Shown: positions 1-8,775, counted from the stretch's first letter. The stretch is DNA of 64,000 nucleotides from Modicisalibacter muralis (GCF_900102945.1 NZ_FNGI01000002.1:341393-405392); one strand, 5' to 3'. The notes: generated by a model from the sequence alone, not told the origin. Program-made: numbers and translations.

Positions 1-446
1 CTGTTGCTGATGCCGGGAATGAGCGATATCACCCGATCCAGCCCGCCGCGCGTCAGGCTATGCCGATGGGGATCGAGGTCGTGCATCCGCTCACGCAGGC
101 TGGTCAGCGCATTGGCCACCGGCCCGCCGTCATCACCGTGATGGGCCAGCTTGCGCATGGGGGTTTGCAGCATCTCGCTCTGGTGCGCGGCGCGGCGTTG
201 TATATCGCTGCCCATTTCGTCCACGGCGCGACGCTGCCGCTCGGCGGCGCCCTCGCTAGCGTGCGGTGCCAGCACCTCATCGACGAAGGCATCGGCCTCG
301 GCCGCTAGATCGTTGGCCTCGTCCTTCGCCTCGCCCTTCGCCTCAAACTCTCTACGCAGGCGCGAGGCGATCTCATCGGCCGATGGTAGATAGAGTTGCT
401 GCTGGTGGCTGTCGATCCCAGGGCCGGTTTCACGCTCATCGCTCAT
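1..446 (-). CDS. TelA-family (toxic anion resistance) protein, N-terminal part
   Basis: The reading frame is open from an ATG at 446 (MSDERETGPG) to the window edge, giving about 148 residues with no stop. The N-terminus is acidic and helical, followed by a segment (DEMGSDIQRRAAHQSEMLQ, then PMRKLAHHGDDGGPVANAL) that looks like the start of the TelA/KlaA (PF05816) family, cytoplasmic helical proteins linked to tellurite and other envelope stresses. It lies 42 bp downstream of an XpaC-like gene on the same strand, a pairing often seen for this family. The C-terminal half is outside the window, so the assignment rests on the N-terminus and the neighbour. Confidence 0.7.
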   Translation of the reverse strand, partial: MSDERETGPGIDSHQQQLYLPSADEIASRLRREFEAKGEAKDEANDLAAEADAFVDEVLAPHASEGAAERQRRAVDEMGSDIQRRAAHQSEMLQTPMRKLAHHGDDGGPVANALTSLRERMHDLDPHRHSLTRGGLDRVISLIPGISN

Positions 447-488
447 AAGCCATCATTTCCCCGTGGAGTACATGACTACCATAACGCA

Positions 489-1430
489 TCAACGATCACG
501 CCCGTAGCGTTCGGCCCGACCGACGAAATGACGCAGGTCCTTCAACGCCTGCTCCGCGCTTACCGAGGCCTGTGGCCGCCCGGTCTCGATGCGCGCCATC
601 GCCACGGCGGCGTCATCGAGCGCGGTCAACGCCGCCTCATTGCGCGCGCTCAGGTCGCGCAGGTGGTGCTCGGTCTCCTCGACCAGCGCCAGGCGACGTT
701 TCAAGGCCACGCGCTCGGCAACCGTCAGCCGCTCGTGCTCCTCGGCCAGCCGGCGACGCACGAACTCAGCGTCCACGCCCGCGATGCCGCTGGCCTGCGA
801 TGCCATCACGGTCAGGTTGTCCACCGCCGTGAAACACACCTCGGCGACCAGTGTCCGCGAGCGCTCGAAGGCCAGTTCACTGGCATCGAAGCGCGCCAGC
901 AATACCTGCATGGCGTGCCGGTAACGGCTGTACAAACGATCGGCTTGCACCGCGATCTCGGGCTGGCGCGCGTCGACCAGGCGCTGTTTGGCCACACATA
1001 ATGCCAATACCACCTCGTCGGCGCCCGCCGGCGGGCGCTCGGGGTCGAGCGTGAACATGCCGGTTTCGCTCGCCTCGCGGGCCTGCCTGGCCTGCTTCTG
1101 TGCAGCTTCGGCATGGCGCTGGGCCTCGCGCCGGCGCTGCTTGCGCGCCCCCCACCAACGCCGTAAGCGGCGCTCCAATGGCAGCTCGATGGCAATCGCC
1201 GCCAACCCGGCCAGCCAGCCCAAGAGGCTGGGTCCGAAGCCGCCCCACAACGAGGTCAGCCATAACACGAAGGCAATGAACGGCACCAACAGCCAGTAAC
1301 GCACGATGACCTGCAGGCGATCGGGCAATGGCGTGGCCAGCGCGTGGCGCGGGCTCGCCATGCCAATCAGAAACCACGGCAGGCAGGTGACGAACAACCC
1401 GTAGGCAAAGCCCTGTAGGAATTCCAGCAT
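489..1430 (-). CDS. XpaC-like membrane protein (5-bromo-4-chloroindolyl phosphate hydrolysis family)
   Basis: A 313-residue protein with two to three membrane segments near the N-terminus (about residues 6-25, 45-62 and 67-85). A very basic, Arg/Gln-rich linker follows (about 88-125), then a long helical, charged cytoplasmic domain. This architecture and the TelA-family gene just downstream match XpaC-type proteins (PF10112), whose biochemical role is poorly known despite the hydrolase name. The two genes probably form one transcript. No catalytic motif can be seen, so I give the family rather than a reaction. The start is the ATG giving MLEFLQGFAYG, directly before the first membrane segment. 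Confidence 0.6.
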   Translation of the reverse strand: MLEFLQGFAYGLFVTCLPWFLIGMASPRHALATPLPDRLQVIVRYWLLVPFIAFVLWLTSLWGGFGPSLLGWLAGLAAIAIELPLERRLRRWWGARKQRRREAQRHAEAAQKQARQAREASETGMFTLDPERPPAGADEVVLALCVAKQRLVDARQPEIAVQADRLYSRYRHAMQVLLARFDASELAFERSRTLVAEVCFTAVDNLTVMASQASGIAGVDAEFVRRRLAEEHERLTVAERVALKRRLALVEETEHHLRDLSARNEAALTALDDAAVAMARIETGRPQASVSAEQALKDLRHFVGRAERYGRDR

Positions 1431-1515
1431 ACGACGCGAGGCCCGCTGCCCGAAAAGAGAGGAATCATGATTGTAGAGGAACGCGACGATAACGATAAGA
1501 CGCTTGCCGCTGCTA

Positions 1516-2676
1516 TCAACGCCGGGTATCGAACGCCACGCTACGCAGCAGAGCGACGACGGGCATGCCCTCCTTCAGCCCCATTTCATCGTGAGACTTG
1601 CGCGTCAAGCGTGCGCGAAGTACCTGCGAGCCGATGCGCAAGCTGACTTCGACCGCGCTACGCCGCCGATCGAGGGTGCCGACCCGCTCGATGACGGCAT
1701 CGAGCTTGTTGCGATAGCTGATGTGCTCGGGAGGCGACAGCGCCAATGCAACGTCGCGTGCGGGAATGCGCAGCCGCAACGGGGTGCCCACCGGCTCGTT
1801 GACGATGGGCAGGATCAAGCGCTGGCCATCGGCGAGGCTCAATTGCGTCAGCGCGTAGTCGTCATCGTGGGCGACGATCGTCGCCGTGACCACCGACACG
1901 GCATCGAAGCCACCGAGATACTCGGTGAGTTCGAAGCGCATCAGCAACTGATCCAGGCGGCCATGGTCGATCACTCGGCCATGCTCCATGAGCACCAGAT
2001 AATCGGCGATGGCGGCCAGCTCATCGGGGTCGTGGCTGACATACACGATGGGTATGTCGATGTCCCTGGCCAGGCGCACGATATAGTCCATCAGTTCCTG
2101 CTTGCGCGCGCCATCGAGACCGGTCAGCGGCTCGTCCATCAACAACAGGCGTGGCTCGGTCAACAACGCCCGGCCGATGGCGACTCGCCGCGCTTCGCCA
2201 CCGGACAGCGTGCCCGGAAAACGGTCCAGCAGCGCCTCGATTCCCAACAGCTCAACAATGCTATCGAAGCGCGCCCGCGCCGCGGGTCGCATGCCATAGG
2301 AGAGATTGCCACGCACGCGATAATGCGGGAAGAGCCGGGCCTCCTGAAAGACCACGCCCAGATGTCGGCGATGCGCCGGCACGCAGATGCCACGCCGGCT
2401 ATCGACGAGCGTCTGCGTACCGATGCGAATGACGCCGGCGTCGGGATCATCGAGCCCGGCGATCAGGCGCAACAGGCTGGTCTTGCCGCTACCCGAAACG
2501 CCGAACAGGGCGCTGACGCCATTGGCCGGCAGGGTCATCGACGCCTTCAGGGTGAAATCCCCCAAGCGCTTGTCGACATCGAGCACCAGACCGCCTTCCG
2601 GGTTCCGGTTACTCGCGCTGCGCGAGGCGCCGCTCGGCCACGACGCATCACCCACTGCATTGGTCTGTCTGGTCAT
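1516..2676 (-). CDS. modC: Molybdate ABC transporter, ATP-binding protein ModC
   Basis: ATPase that powers molybdate import with ModB and ModA. Over 386 residues it shows Walker A (GVSGSGKTS, about 59-67), the Q-loop (VVFQEARLF, about 108-116), the ABC signature LSGGEARRVAIGR (about 157-169) and Walker B LLLMDEP (about 177-183). A C-terminal region from about 300 onward fits the molybdate-binding TOBE/Mop domain typical of ModC. The N-terminus has about 28 extra residues before the ABC domain, so an internal start is possible but no better one is obvious. It begins 6 bp after the modB stop, so the two genes are co-transcribed. Molybdenum supply fits the molybdenum formate dehydrogenase encoded later in the window. 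Confidence 0.95.
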   Translation of the reverse strand: MTRQTNAVGDASWPSGASRSASNRNPEGGLVLDVDKRLGDFTLKASMTLPANGVSALFGVSGSGKTSLLRLIAGLDDPDAGVIRIGTQTLVDSRRGICVPAHRRHLGVVFQEARLFPHYRVRGNLSYGMRPAARARFDSIVELLGIEALLDRFPGTLSGGEARRVAIGRALLTEPRLLLMDEPLTGLDGARKQELMDYIVRLARDIDIPIVYVSHDPDELAAIADYLVLMEHGRVIDHGRLDQLLMRFELTEYLGGFDAVSVVTATIVAHDDDYALTQLSLADGQRLILPIVNEPVGTPLRLRIPARDVALALSPPEHISYRNKLDAVIERVGTLDRRRSAVEVSLRIGSQVLRARLTRKSHDEMGLKEGMPVVALLRSVAFDTRR

Positions 2677-2682
2677 CCGCTA

Positions 2683-3378
2683 TCACCCGTCACGTTCGCG
2701 CAGTCGCCGCCGGGCATGGCGCGAAAGCCATTGGGATATCACCAGCGACAGCATCGCGATGACGATCGAAATCACGCACAACCGGGCGGCGGCGGCTTCC
2801 TTTCCCGGCGATTGAATCAATGTATACAACGCCAGGGGTAGCGTGCGTGTCTGGCCGGGTATGTTGGAAGCGAAGGTAATCGTCGCGCCGAACTCGGACA
2901 ATGCCCGCGCGAACGCCAGCACCGTGCCGGTCAGCAGGCCGGGCACTGTCAACGGCAACGTCACGGTGAAGAAGACTCGCCAACGACCGGCACCCAGGGT
3001 GCTGGCTGCCGCTTCGAGCTTGGGATCGACCGCTTCCAGCGACAAGCGCACGGCCTGCACCAATAACGGAAAGGCCATGACGCCACCGGCTATCGCCGCA
3101 CCCTGCCAGGTGAAGGGCAACGTGATACCGAACAGGCTATCCAGCCACTGCCCCAGCCAACCCTGGCGACCCAGCGAAATCAACAACAGATAACCGACGA
3201 CGACGGGCGGCAACACCAACGGCAAGTGCAGCAAGCTATCGAGCAGCGTCTTACCGCGAAACTCATGACGCGCCAACAACCAGGCGATCGCCACACCCGG
3301 CAGCATGATCCAGCCCACCGCGCTACCGGCGACTTTCAGGCTAATCGCGATGGCTTGCCACTCGACCTCGGAAAGCAT
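2683..3378 (-). CDS. modB: Molybdate ABC transporter permease ModB
   Basis: Inner-membrane permease of 231 residues with about five to six hydrophobic segments. It carries the binding-protein-dependent permease EAA-type loop (EAAASTLGAGRWRVFFTVTLP, about residues 122-142), the surface that contacts the ATPase. Length and loop match ModB. It sits between modA (12 bp upstream) and modC (6 bp downstream) on the minus strand, the usual modABC order. The start gives MLSEVEWQAIAISLKV, running straight into the first membrane segment. Confidence 0.95.
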   Translation of the reverse strand: MLSEVEWQAIAISLKVAGSAVGWIMLPGVAIAWLLARHEFRGKTLLDSLLHLPLVLPPVVVGYLLLISLGRQGWLGQWLDSLFGITLPFTWQGAAIAGGVMAFPLLVQAVRLSLEAVDPKLEAAASTLGAGRWRVFFTVTLPLTVPGLLTGTVLAFARALSEFGATITFASNIPGQTRTLPLALYTLIQSPGKEAAAARLCVISIVIAMLSLVISQWLSRHARRRLRERDG

Positions 3379-3390
3379 GATCAGCTCCGC

Positions 3391-4221
3391 CTACTCGTTC
3401 TCGGCGCCGGCGACCGGGGCGAAGCCGAAGGACGTAAAGATAGCCATGGCCGCGTCGCTATCCAGCCAGTCGCGAAAGGCCGTTGCGGCGCCGCTTGCCG
3501 GCGGATTGACCAACGCCACCGGGTAGCTGATCGGAGCGTGGCTAGCGACGGGGAAAAGCCCGAGCTGGCGAACCCGATCGCTGGCACTGGCGTCGGTCCG
3601 ATAGACGATACCCAGCGGCGTTTCACCGCGCGCGACCAGTGCCAGCGCCGCGCGCACGTCGTTGGCGCGCGCCAGGCGTGGTTCGAGCGCTTGCCATTCA
3701 CCCAGCGACTGCAGGGCCTGCTTGGCATAGATACCCGCCGGCACATGCTCGGGATTGCCGACCGAGAGACGCAGCCCATCGGCCAACAGCGAACTCAGGT
3801 CCACGCCCTCCTCGCCGGGGGTAACGCTTTGCAAGTCGCTGCTCATGGGCGCCACCAACGCCAGGCGATTCTGCAGCAGATCGGCCCGTGCCTGTAGCTC
3901 GATGCCCTGCTCGGCAAGCCAATCCATCCACTGCCGGTTGGCCGAAAAGTAGAGATCGGCCGGCGCGCCGTTGGCGATCTGTCGCGCCGCCGTCGAGGAT
4001 GACAGATAGACCGGCACGACATCGACGTCGTGCTGCGCTTCATATTGGTCGATGGCCGCACTCATGGCGTCGGTCAGCGACGCGGCGGCGAATACGTTGA
4101 CGCTCGGCGCCGCCTGCGCGAGAGACGCGCAACCCAGCAACGCCAGAGCCAGTGGATAGCGGGCACGCCTGCAGGCGGCATGGTCCAGTGAAGGCTTGTC
4201 GTTGTTGCATGAATCAGTCAT
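3391..4221 (-). CDS. modA: Molybdate-binding periplasmic protein ModA
   Basis: Periplasmic molybdate/tungstate-binding protein. The mature part begins APSVNVFAAASLTDAM and continues with SSSTAARQIANGAPADLYFSA, both typical of ModA; the Ser residues of these loops bind the oxyanion. I chose the ATG at 4221 (MTDSCNNDKP, 276 residues). The earlier ATG at 4239 lies inside the putative ModE operator, only about 14 nt from the predicted transcription start, and lacks a Shine-Dalgarno sequence. The signal peptide has an unusually long basic n-region before the hydrophobic stretch YPLALALLGCASLAQA. First gene of modABC. Confidence 0.93.
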   Translation of the reverse strand: MTDSCNNDKPSLDHAACRRARYPLALALLGCASLAQAAPSVNVFAAASLTDAMSAAIDQYEAQHDVDVVPVYLSSSTAARQIANGAPADLYFSANRQWMDWLAEQGIELQARADLLQNRLALVAPMSSDLQSVTPGEEGVDLSSLLADGLRLSVGNPEHVPAGIYAKQALQSLGEWQALEPRLARANDVRAALALVARGETPLGIVYRTDASASDRVRQLGLFPVASHAPISYPVALVNPPASGAATAFRDWLDSDAAMAIFTSFGFAPVAGAENE

Positions 4222-4229
4222 TGGCGTCC

Positions 4230-4288
4230 CGTTATGCATGATTGGACATAGCGGAAAGACTATAACCAGTCAGTGCATCGATTTCCAA
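4230..4288 (-). promoter_or_regulatory. modABC promoter with ModE-type operator
   Basis: Read on the minus strand, a -35 element TTGGAA (4288-4283) and a -10 element TTATAG (4265-4260) are separated by exactly 17 nt. The inverted half-sites CGCTAT (4253-4248) and ATAACG (4235-4230) follow, 24 bp end to end, starting at about the expected transcription start. ModE operators of other proteobacteria have this half-site type, spacing and position, so repression of modABC when molybdate is plentiful is a reasonable inference. A ModE-like gene lies immediately upstream. Confidence 0.6.
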
Positions 4289-4315
4289 GCGCTATCCCGC
4301 AAGAAAGAACCCAGT

Positions 4316-4687
4316 TCAGCCGGCGTCACGTGGGCCCATCAGCGCCAATAGCTCGCGAGCCTCGCTGGAAAACGCCGGATCCAACTGGCGCACCAGCGCC
4401 CGGTAATGCACGAGAACCTGCTGGCCGAATGGCGTGAGACTGGCGCCGCCCCGTTGCTCTCCGCCCGTCGCGGTGGCCACGACCGGCGCGGCGAAATGGC
4501 GATTCATGGTGTCGATGAGTTGCCAGGCCTTCTTGTAACTCATGCCTAGCGTGCGCGCCGCCGCCGATATCGATCCGGTACGCTCGATCGACTCGAGGAT
4601 CTGCGCCTTGCCGGGGCCCAACACGACATCCTTGTCGGCGACGAGCCGCAATTGGAAGCAGGGGGTAGCGTGGTGGGTTCGGGTCAT
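4316..4687 (-). CDS. ModE-like winged-helix regulator, DNA-binding domain only
   Basis: A 123-residue protein (from MTRTHHATPC) consisting of a LysR/ModE-type winged helix-turn-helix. GPGKAQILESIERTGSISAA is followed by SYKKAWQLIDTMNRHF and the Gly-rich wing TGGEQRGGASLTPFGQQVL. These segments match the ModE N-terminal domain. The C-terminal molybdate-binding Mop repeats of full ModE are missing, so molybdate sensing, if any, must occur otherwise. An alternative ATG at 4786 would overlap the helicase gene by 10 bp and add 33 residues with no family resemblance. Located just upstream of modABC, it is the likely regulator of that operon. Confidence 0.8.
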   Translation of the reverse strand: MTRTHHATPCFQLRLVADKDVVLGPGKAQILESIERTGSISAAARTLGMSYKKAWQLIDTMNRHFAAPVVATATGGEQRGGASLTPFGQQVLVHYRALVRQLDPAFSSEARELLALMGPRDAG

Positions 4688-4776
4688 GCGGTCGTCCATT
4701 GTCGTTGGGAAATACCAGCCTCGTAGCATGCCACGCCCATCGTCGTGGCGCAGCGTGCCTGACAGTGAAAACGCGA

Positions 4777-7062
4777 TCATCGCCACCAGCCGGGCAGTAA
4801 CCCCGCCACACGCGGCTCTGTAAAGCGGTCGTCGATCAGGTGGACCACGCCGCGATCCTGCGGCGTGCGAATCACTCGCCCGGCGGCCTGTACCACCTTC
4901 TGCAAGCCGGGGTAAAGATAGGCGTAGTCGTAGCCGGCGCCGAAAATCGCTCCCATGCGCCGCTTGAGCTGCTCGTTGACCGGGTTCATCTGCGGCAGAC
5001 CGAGGGTGGCGATGAAGGCGCCGATCAGCCGCTCGCCGGGCAGGTCGATGCCCTCGCCGAAGGCGCCACCCAGCACGGCGAAGCCGATGCCCCGGCCAGT
5101 CGCCGTGAAACGCTCTAGAAAAGCCTGGCGCGCCGGCTCATCCATACGCCGCGACTGTACCCACATGGGAATCTCGGGATAGCGCTCGCGCAACACGCCG
5201 GCCACCTGCTCGAGATAATCAAAGCTGCTGAAGAAGGCCAGATAATTGCCCGGTTGCCGCGCGAACTGCCCGGCCATCAACTCGACGATCGGCGACAGCG
5301 AGGCGCTGCGCTCGCGAAAGCGCGTCGATATCCGCTCGGCGACATGCACCGATAACTGATCCGCCGTGAACGGCGACTGAACCTCGATCCATGGCGTATT
5401 GGCCGCCAATCCGAGCAGATCGGCGTAATAGCGACTCGGGCTCAGCGTCGCCGAGAACAGCACCGTGGCGCGGCTCGCCTCAAACCGAGGCGCGAGAAAG
5501 CTGGCGGGCACGACGTTTCTGAAGCACAGCGTCGAGACGCTCGCCCCACGCCTGCCCGGCCGGAACGTCATATCGAATAGCGAATGCTCGTCATAAAGCT
5601 CGGCGACCCGGCAAAAGTGCAGGGCATCGAAGAAGAATTTCTGCAACGCACTATCGAGCCCGGCCGGATGCTCGGTCAGGTAATCGGTGATCGCGGCGAT
5701 GGCGTTGTGCAGCGCCGAGAGCAGCTTGGCCGGTGGCGCATCGAGGACGCGATAATGCGCCTGGTTGTGATTCAGCCCGCCTTGCGGCGAAGCGGTATCT
5801 TCAGTGGCGTTCAGCGCATTCCATTGCCGGTTGATGCGCGTAAGCGGTGTCCTGAGCGCGGCAGGCGCGACCCGGCGCATCGCCTTGAAGGCGGCCTGAT
5901 CGAGTTCGGCGCTGTACATGCCGCGTGCGCGTTCGACCAGGTTGTGGGCTTCGTCGACCAGCACGCCGACTCGCCACTGATTGGCGACGCTCAAGGCGAA
6001 CAGCATGGCGTTGAGATCGAAATAGTAGTTGTAATCGCCGATCACCACATCGCTCCAGCGCGCCATCTCCTGACCCAGATAGTAGGGGCACACGCCATGT
6101 TCCAGTGCGATATCTCGCAGCGAGGCTTGATCGAGGGTTGCCGCCTCCACCGCCGCCTGGCGTGCGCCGGGCAGGCGATCATAAAAACCGCTGGCCAGTG
6201 GGCAGGATTCGCCGTGACAGGCCTTGTCAGGGTGCTCGCAGGCCTTGTCCCGGGCGACAAGTTCGAGCACTCGCAGTGGGCGTGTCGTCGCGTCAGTCTG
6301 CAACGTCTCCAGCGCCTGTAGCGCCAGCCGGCGGCCCGGTGTCTTGGCGGTCAGATAGAATACCCGGTCCAGCGATTGCGTCGGCATCGCCTTGAGCATC
6401 GGAAACAGCGTACCCAGCGTCTTGCCGATGCCGGTGGGCGCCTGAATCATCAGGCAGCGACCGGTACCGACCGCCTTGTAGACCGCCTCGGCCAGTGGGC
6501 GTTGCCCAGCACGAAAGTTCGCATGCGGGAAGCGCAGCTCGCCAAGCGCCTGATCCCGCGCGCTGCGATGCGCGAGGTCCTGCTCGGCCCAATCGATGAA
6601 CCGCTCGCACTGGCGCTCGAAGAATTCGCGCAGCAACTCGGCCGTGAACGTCTCGCCGATGATGGTTTCACGCTGACTGACGATATCGAAGTAGACCAGC
6701 GCCAGGCGCACCTGATCGAGCTCGCGCGCTTGGCAAAGCAGCCAGCCGTAGACCTTCACCTGCGCCCAATGCAGTTGGCGGTGATTGGCAGGTATTAAAT
6801 CCAGATCACCGCGAAAGGTCTTCACTTCTTCGAGCTGGTTGCGCTCGGCGTCATACCCATCGGCGCGACCGCGCACGTGCAGGTTACGGTACTCGCCGCT
6901 TAGCGAAACCTCGCGTTCATACGCTGCGCCGCGCCGCGAGGCGACCAGCGCGTGCCCGGCGATGCCCTGTTGGGCCGAAGGCGACGGCGTGAAGCGCAGG
7001 TCGAGATCGCCAGCCTTGGCGGTGAACTCGCAGAGCGCGCGCACGGCAACGCTATAACTCAC
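4777..7062 (-). CDS. XPD/DinG-like Fe-S helicase with N-terminal PD-(D/E)XK nuclease motif
   Basis: Superfamily 2 DNA helicase of 761 residues. Walker A is APTGIGKT (about 208-215) and the DEAH box VDEAHN (about 369-374). Cys275, Cys282, Cys287 and Cys325 lie between them, as expected for the 4Fe-4S cluster of XPD/DinG helicases. The N-terminal region has GRADG (about 65-69), EEVK (78-81) and Q-x3-Y (101-105), the pattern of a PD-(D/E)XK nuclease, so this looks like a nuclease-helicase fusion. I chose the GTG at 7062 because it overlaps the stop of the FAN1 gene (GTGA) and the domain begins there. The longer frame upstream is only shadow sequence. Translational coupling to FAN1 suggests a joint role in crosslink or structure-specific DNA repair. 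Confidence 0.88.
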   Translation of the reverse strand: MSYSVAVRALCEFTAKAGDLDLRFTPSPSAQQGIAGHALVASRRGAAYEREVSLSGEYRNLHVRGRADGYDAERNQLEEVKTFRGDLDLIPANHRQLHWAQVKVYGWLLCQARELDQVRLALVYFDIVSQRETIIGETFTAELLREFFERQCERFIDWAEQDLAHRSARDQALGELRFPHANFRAGQRPLAEAVYKAVGTGRCLMIQAPTGIGKTLGTLFPMLKAMPTQSLDRVFYLTAKTPGRRLALQALETLQTDATTRPLRVLELVARDKACEHPDKACHGESCPLASGFYDRLPGARQAAVEAATLDQASLRDIALEHGVCPYYLGQEMARWSDVVIGDYNYYFDLNAMLFALSVANQWRVGVLVDEAHNLVERARGMYSAELDQAAFKAMRRVAPAALRTPLTRINRQWNALNATEDTASPQGGLNHNQAHYRVLDAPPAKLLSALHNAIAAITDYLTEHPAGLDSALQKFFFDALHFCRVAELYDEHSLFDMTFRPGRRGASVSTLCFRNVVPASFLAPRFEASRATVLFSATLSPSRYYADLLGLAANTPWIEVQSPFTADQLSVHVAERISTRFRERSASLSPIVELMAGQFARQPGNYLAFFSSFDYLEQVAGVLRERYPEIPMWVQSRRMDEPARQAFLERFTATGRGIGFAVLGGAFGEGIDLPGERLIGAFIATLGLPQMNPVNEQLKRRMGAIFGAGYDYAYLYPGLQKVVQAAGRVIRTPQDRGVVHLIDDRFTEPRVAGLLPGWWR

Positions 7063-8729
7063 GTTGACGAGTCCTCGGTGGCTCGCGCCCATTGCACATA
7101 GCACACCGTCACCGGCATGCCGTGCTCGGCGCAGAAATCCAGCCAGCGCAGTTGATTGTCCTGCAGGCGATCGCCCGGCCCCTTGACCTCGATCATGCGA
7201 TACGTTTTTTTCTCGGGACAGAACTGGATCAGGTCCGGCAGGCCGGCGCGATTGGCTTTGATGTCCCACAACAGCCGCGCGAACCACAGCTTGAGGTGCT
7301 CGCGCGGGAAACACGCCAGCGCCTGTTCGAGCAGGTCTTCATCGACGATGCCCCAGTGCACGAAGGGCGACTGGATGCCCTGCTTGGCCATGAAGATGTC
7401 GCGGATGACGGTTTGGTAGTCGTGTGTGTCGAGGCGTGCCAGGCAGGCGTCGAATAGCGCAGCGCGCCGACGGTAGAAATCCGGCCGAGACAGGTCCGCC
7501 GGGCCGCTGTGGAATGGATGGAAGAACGCCCCCGGTAATGGCGCAAAGATCGCCTCCCAGCAAAGCAGGCCGAACAGCGAGTTGATCAACGCGTTCTCGA
7601 CGTAGTGCACCGGCGCGTGAGGCTCGTCGAGATGCTTACGCACCGCGCCTTCCACCGAGATCGGGCCGGTGGGCCGGGATAGCCGCAAATCGATCCGCTC
7701 GACCGCGGCAGGTTGCTGGCGTGGCAATCCGGGCAAACCCAGCTTGCGATGTAGGCGTGGCAAAATGCGCTGCAGATGTTGCGTCTCGGCATCGCTCTCG
7801 GGCGAGCGTTCTACCTCACGGGCCAGGGCGAGCGCGGCATCGAACCGGCCACTGCGCTCCAGCACGCGCAGGCGGCGGATGCGCGCGCCGGGATGCGTGC
7901 AATCGGCATACAGCGTCAACGCCGATGCCAACTCACCGCTGCGCTCGCAGTGCTGGCCAAGTTGGAACAACAGCTTGGCACGGCGTGCTTCGAGCCAGGG
8001 ATTGTCGTCGAACGCCGCTGGTACGGCGTCGAGCAGCTCGATAAGCGGCTCGCCCGCCTCGAAGCGCTCCCGGCAGCGGTGCAGATGCAGGTAGGCGTCG
8101 ATATCGGCGCGCTGCTGGAAGGCGCGCGATGCGGCGCTGAATTCGACGCGCTCGTAGCGATAGATGCCCAGGTCGGCAAGCACGAATTCCGTCCAATCCT
8201 GGCGCAGATTGCCGAAGAACATCAGCCGGAAGCGATCGCACATCGCCATGAGCGTGAGTTCATAAACGCCATCGCCGCTGTCCGCGAACCAGGCGTCGAA
8301 GCGCCGCGCCTCGTCATACATCGGCTTCAGCGTTTCCAGCAGGTCGGCTTTTTTCAAGGCTCTGTCGCTGGGTGCGGGAGCGGGCATCAGAGCCGTCATG
8401 ATCTCGGCCTTGGTCGACAGTGCGAACAGCTGTTCCAGGCTCAACTCGGGTTCGGCATCGACCCAACCCGCATCGATCAGTGGCAGTACCGCCTCCGGCA
8501 TCGGGCCGATCTCGGCGTAGTTAAGCTTGCTGGCCCGAAACAGCGTGCCCTTGCGCATGATCATGCGCACCAGCAAGGCGCGCGAGGCCTGGGGCAGCGC
8601 CGAAAAATCGTCGATGAACGCCCGTTCGTCGGCGCTCAGCAGGTCACGATAACGCGCGCCGATCCAGTCCAGCACGGTGTGGAAGTTGTTAAGGTAATAA
8701 AACGGGTCGTCGAGCGTTGGAAGCGTCAT
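7059..8729 (-). CDS. FAN1-type structure-specific nuclease (VRR-NUC domain)
   Basis: A 556-residue homologue of bacterial FAN1, an enzyme known to cut 5' flaps and unhook DNA interstrand crosslinks. The C-terminal VRR-NUC domain carries GLPDL (Asp about 499) and MIEVKGPGD (Glu about 514, Lys about 516), the PD-(D/E)XK catalytic set, followed by DRLQDNQLRWLDF. The N-terminal part (FYYLNNFHTVLDWIGARY) and the central helical TPR-like region (about 250-400) also fit bacterial FAN1. I chose the ATG at 8729 (MTLPTLDDPF); the upstream extension runs through promoter DNA and a repeat. It is the first gene of an operon with the helicase, and a LexA-like box lies 31 bp before the start. Confidence 0.9.
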   Translation of the reverse strand: MTLPTLDDPFYYLNNFHTVLDWIGARYRDLLSADERAFIDDFSALPQASRALLVRMIMRKGTLFRASKLNYAEIGPMPEAVLPLIDAGWVDAEPELSLEQLFALSTKAEIMTALMPAPAPSDRALKKADLLETLKPMYDEARRFDAWFADSGDGVYELTLMAMCDRFRLMFFGNLRQDWTEFVLADLGIYRYERVEFSAASRAFQQRADIDAYLHLHRCRERFEAGEPLIELLDAVPAAFDDNPWLEARRAKLLFQLGQHCERSGELASALTLYADCTHPGARIRRLRVLERSGRFDAALALAREVERSPESDAETQHLQRILPRLHRKLGLPGLPRQQPAAVERIDLRLSRPTGPISVEGAVRKHLDEPHAPVHYVENALINSLFGLLCWEAIFAPLPGAFFHPFHSGPADLSRPDFYRRRAALFDACLARLDTHDYQTVIRDIFMAKQGIQSPFVHWGIVDEDLLEQALACFPREHLKLWFARLLWDIKANRAGLPDLIQFCPEKKTYRMIEVKGPGDRLQDNQLRWLDFCAEHGMPVTVCYVQWARATEDSST

Positions 8730-8759
8730 GGCCGGGCCGTTAACAATGGGCAGCAAATA

Positions 8760-8775
8760 CTGGCTATTTGTACAG
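8760..8775. promoter_or_regulatory. Candidate LexA (SOS) box before the FAN1-helicase operon
   Basis: CTGGCTATTTGTACAG has the CTG-N10-CAG form of proteobacterial LexA boxes, and the flanks (TA before, AA after) partly match the extended TACTG...CAGTA consensus. It is 31-46 bp upstream of the FAN1 start. On the minus strand a plausible -10 (TACAAA, 8772-8767) lies within it, with TTGGTA 16 nt further upstream as a -35. LexA repressors typically cover such positions. The left half matches the consensus less well than the right, so this remains a prediction. Confidence 0.55.

Noticed and set aside
7063-7314. Extension of the helicase frame upstream of 7062
   Set aside because: It lies wholly inside the FAN1 coding sequence in another frame; the GTGA overlap and the start of domain similarity favour 7062.
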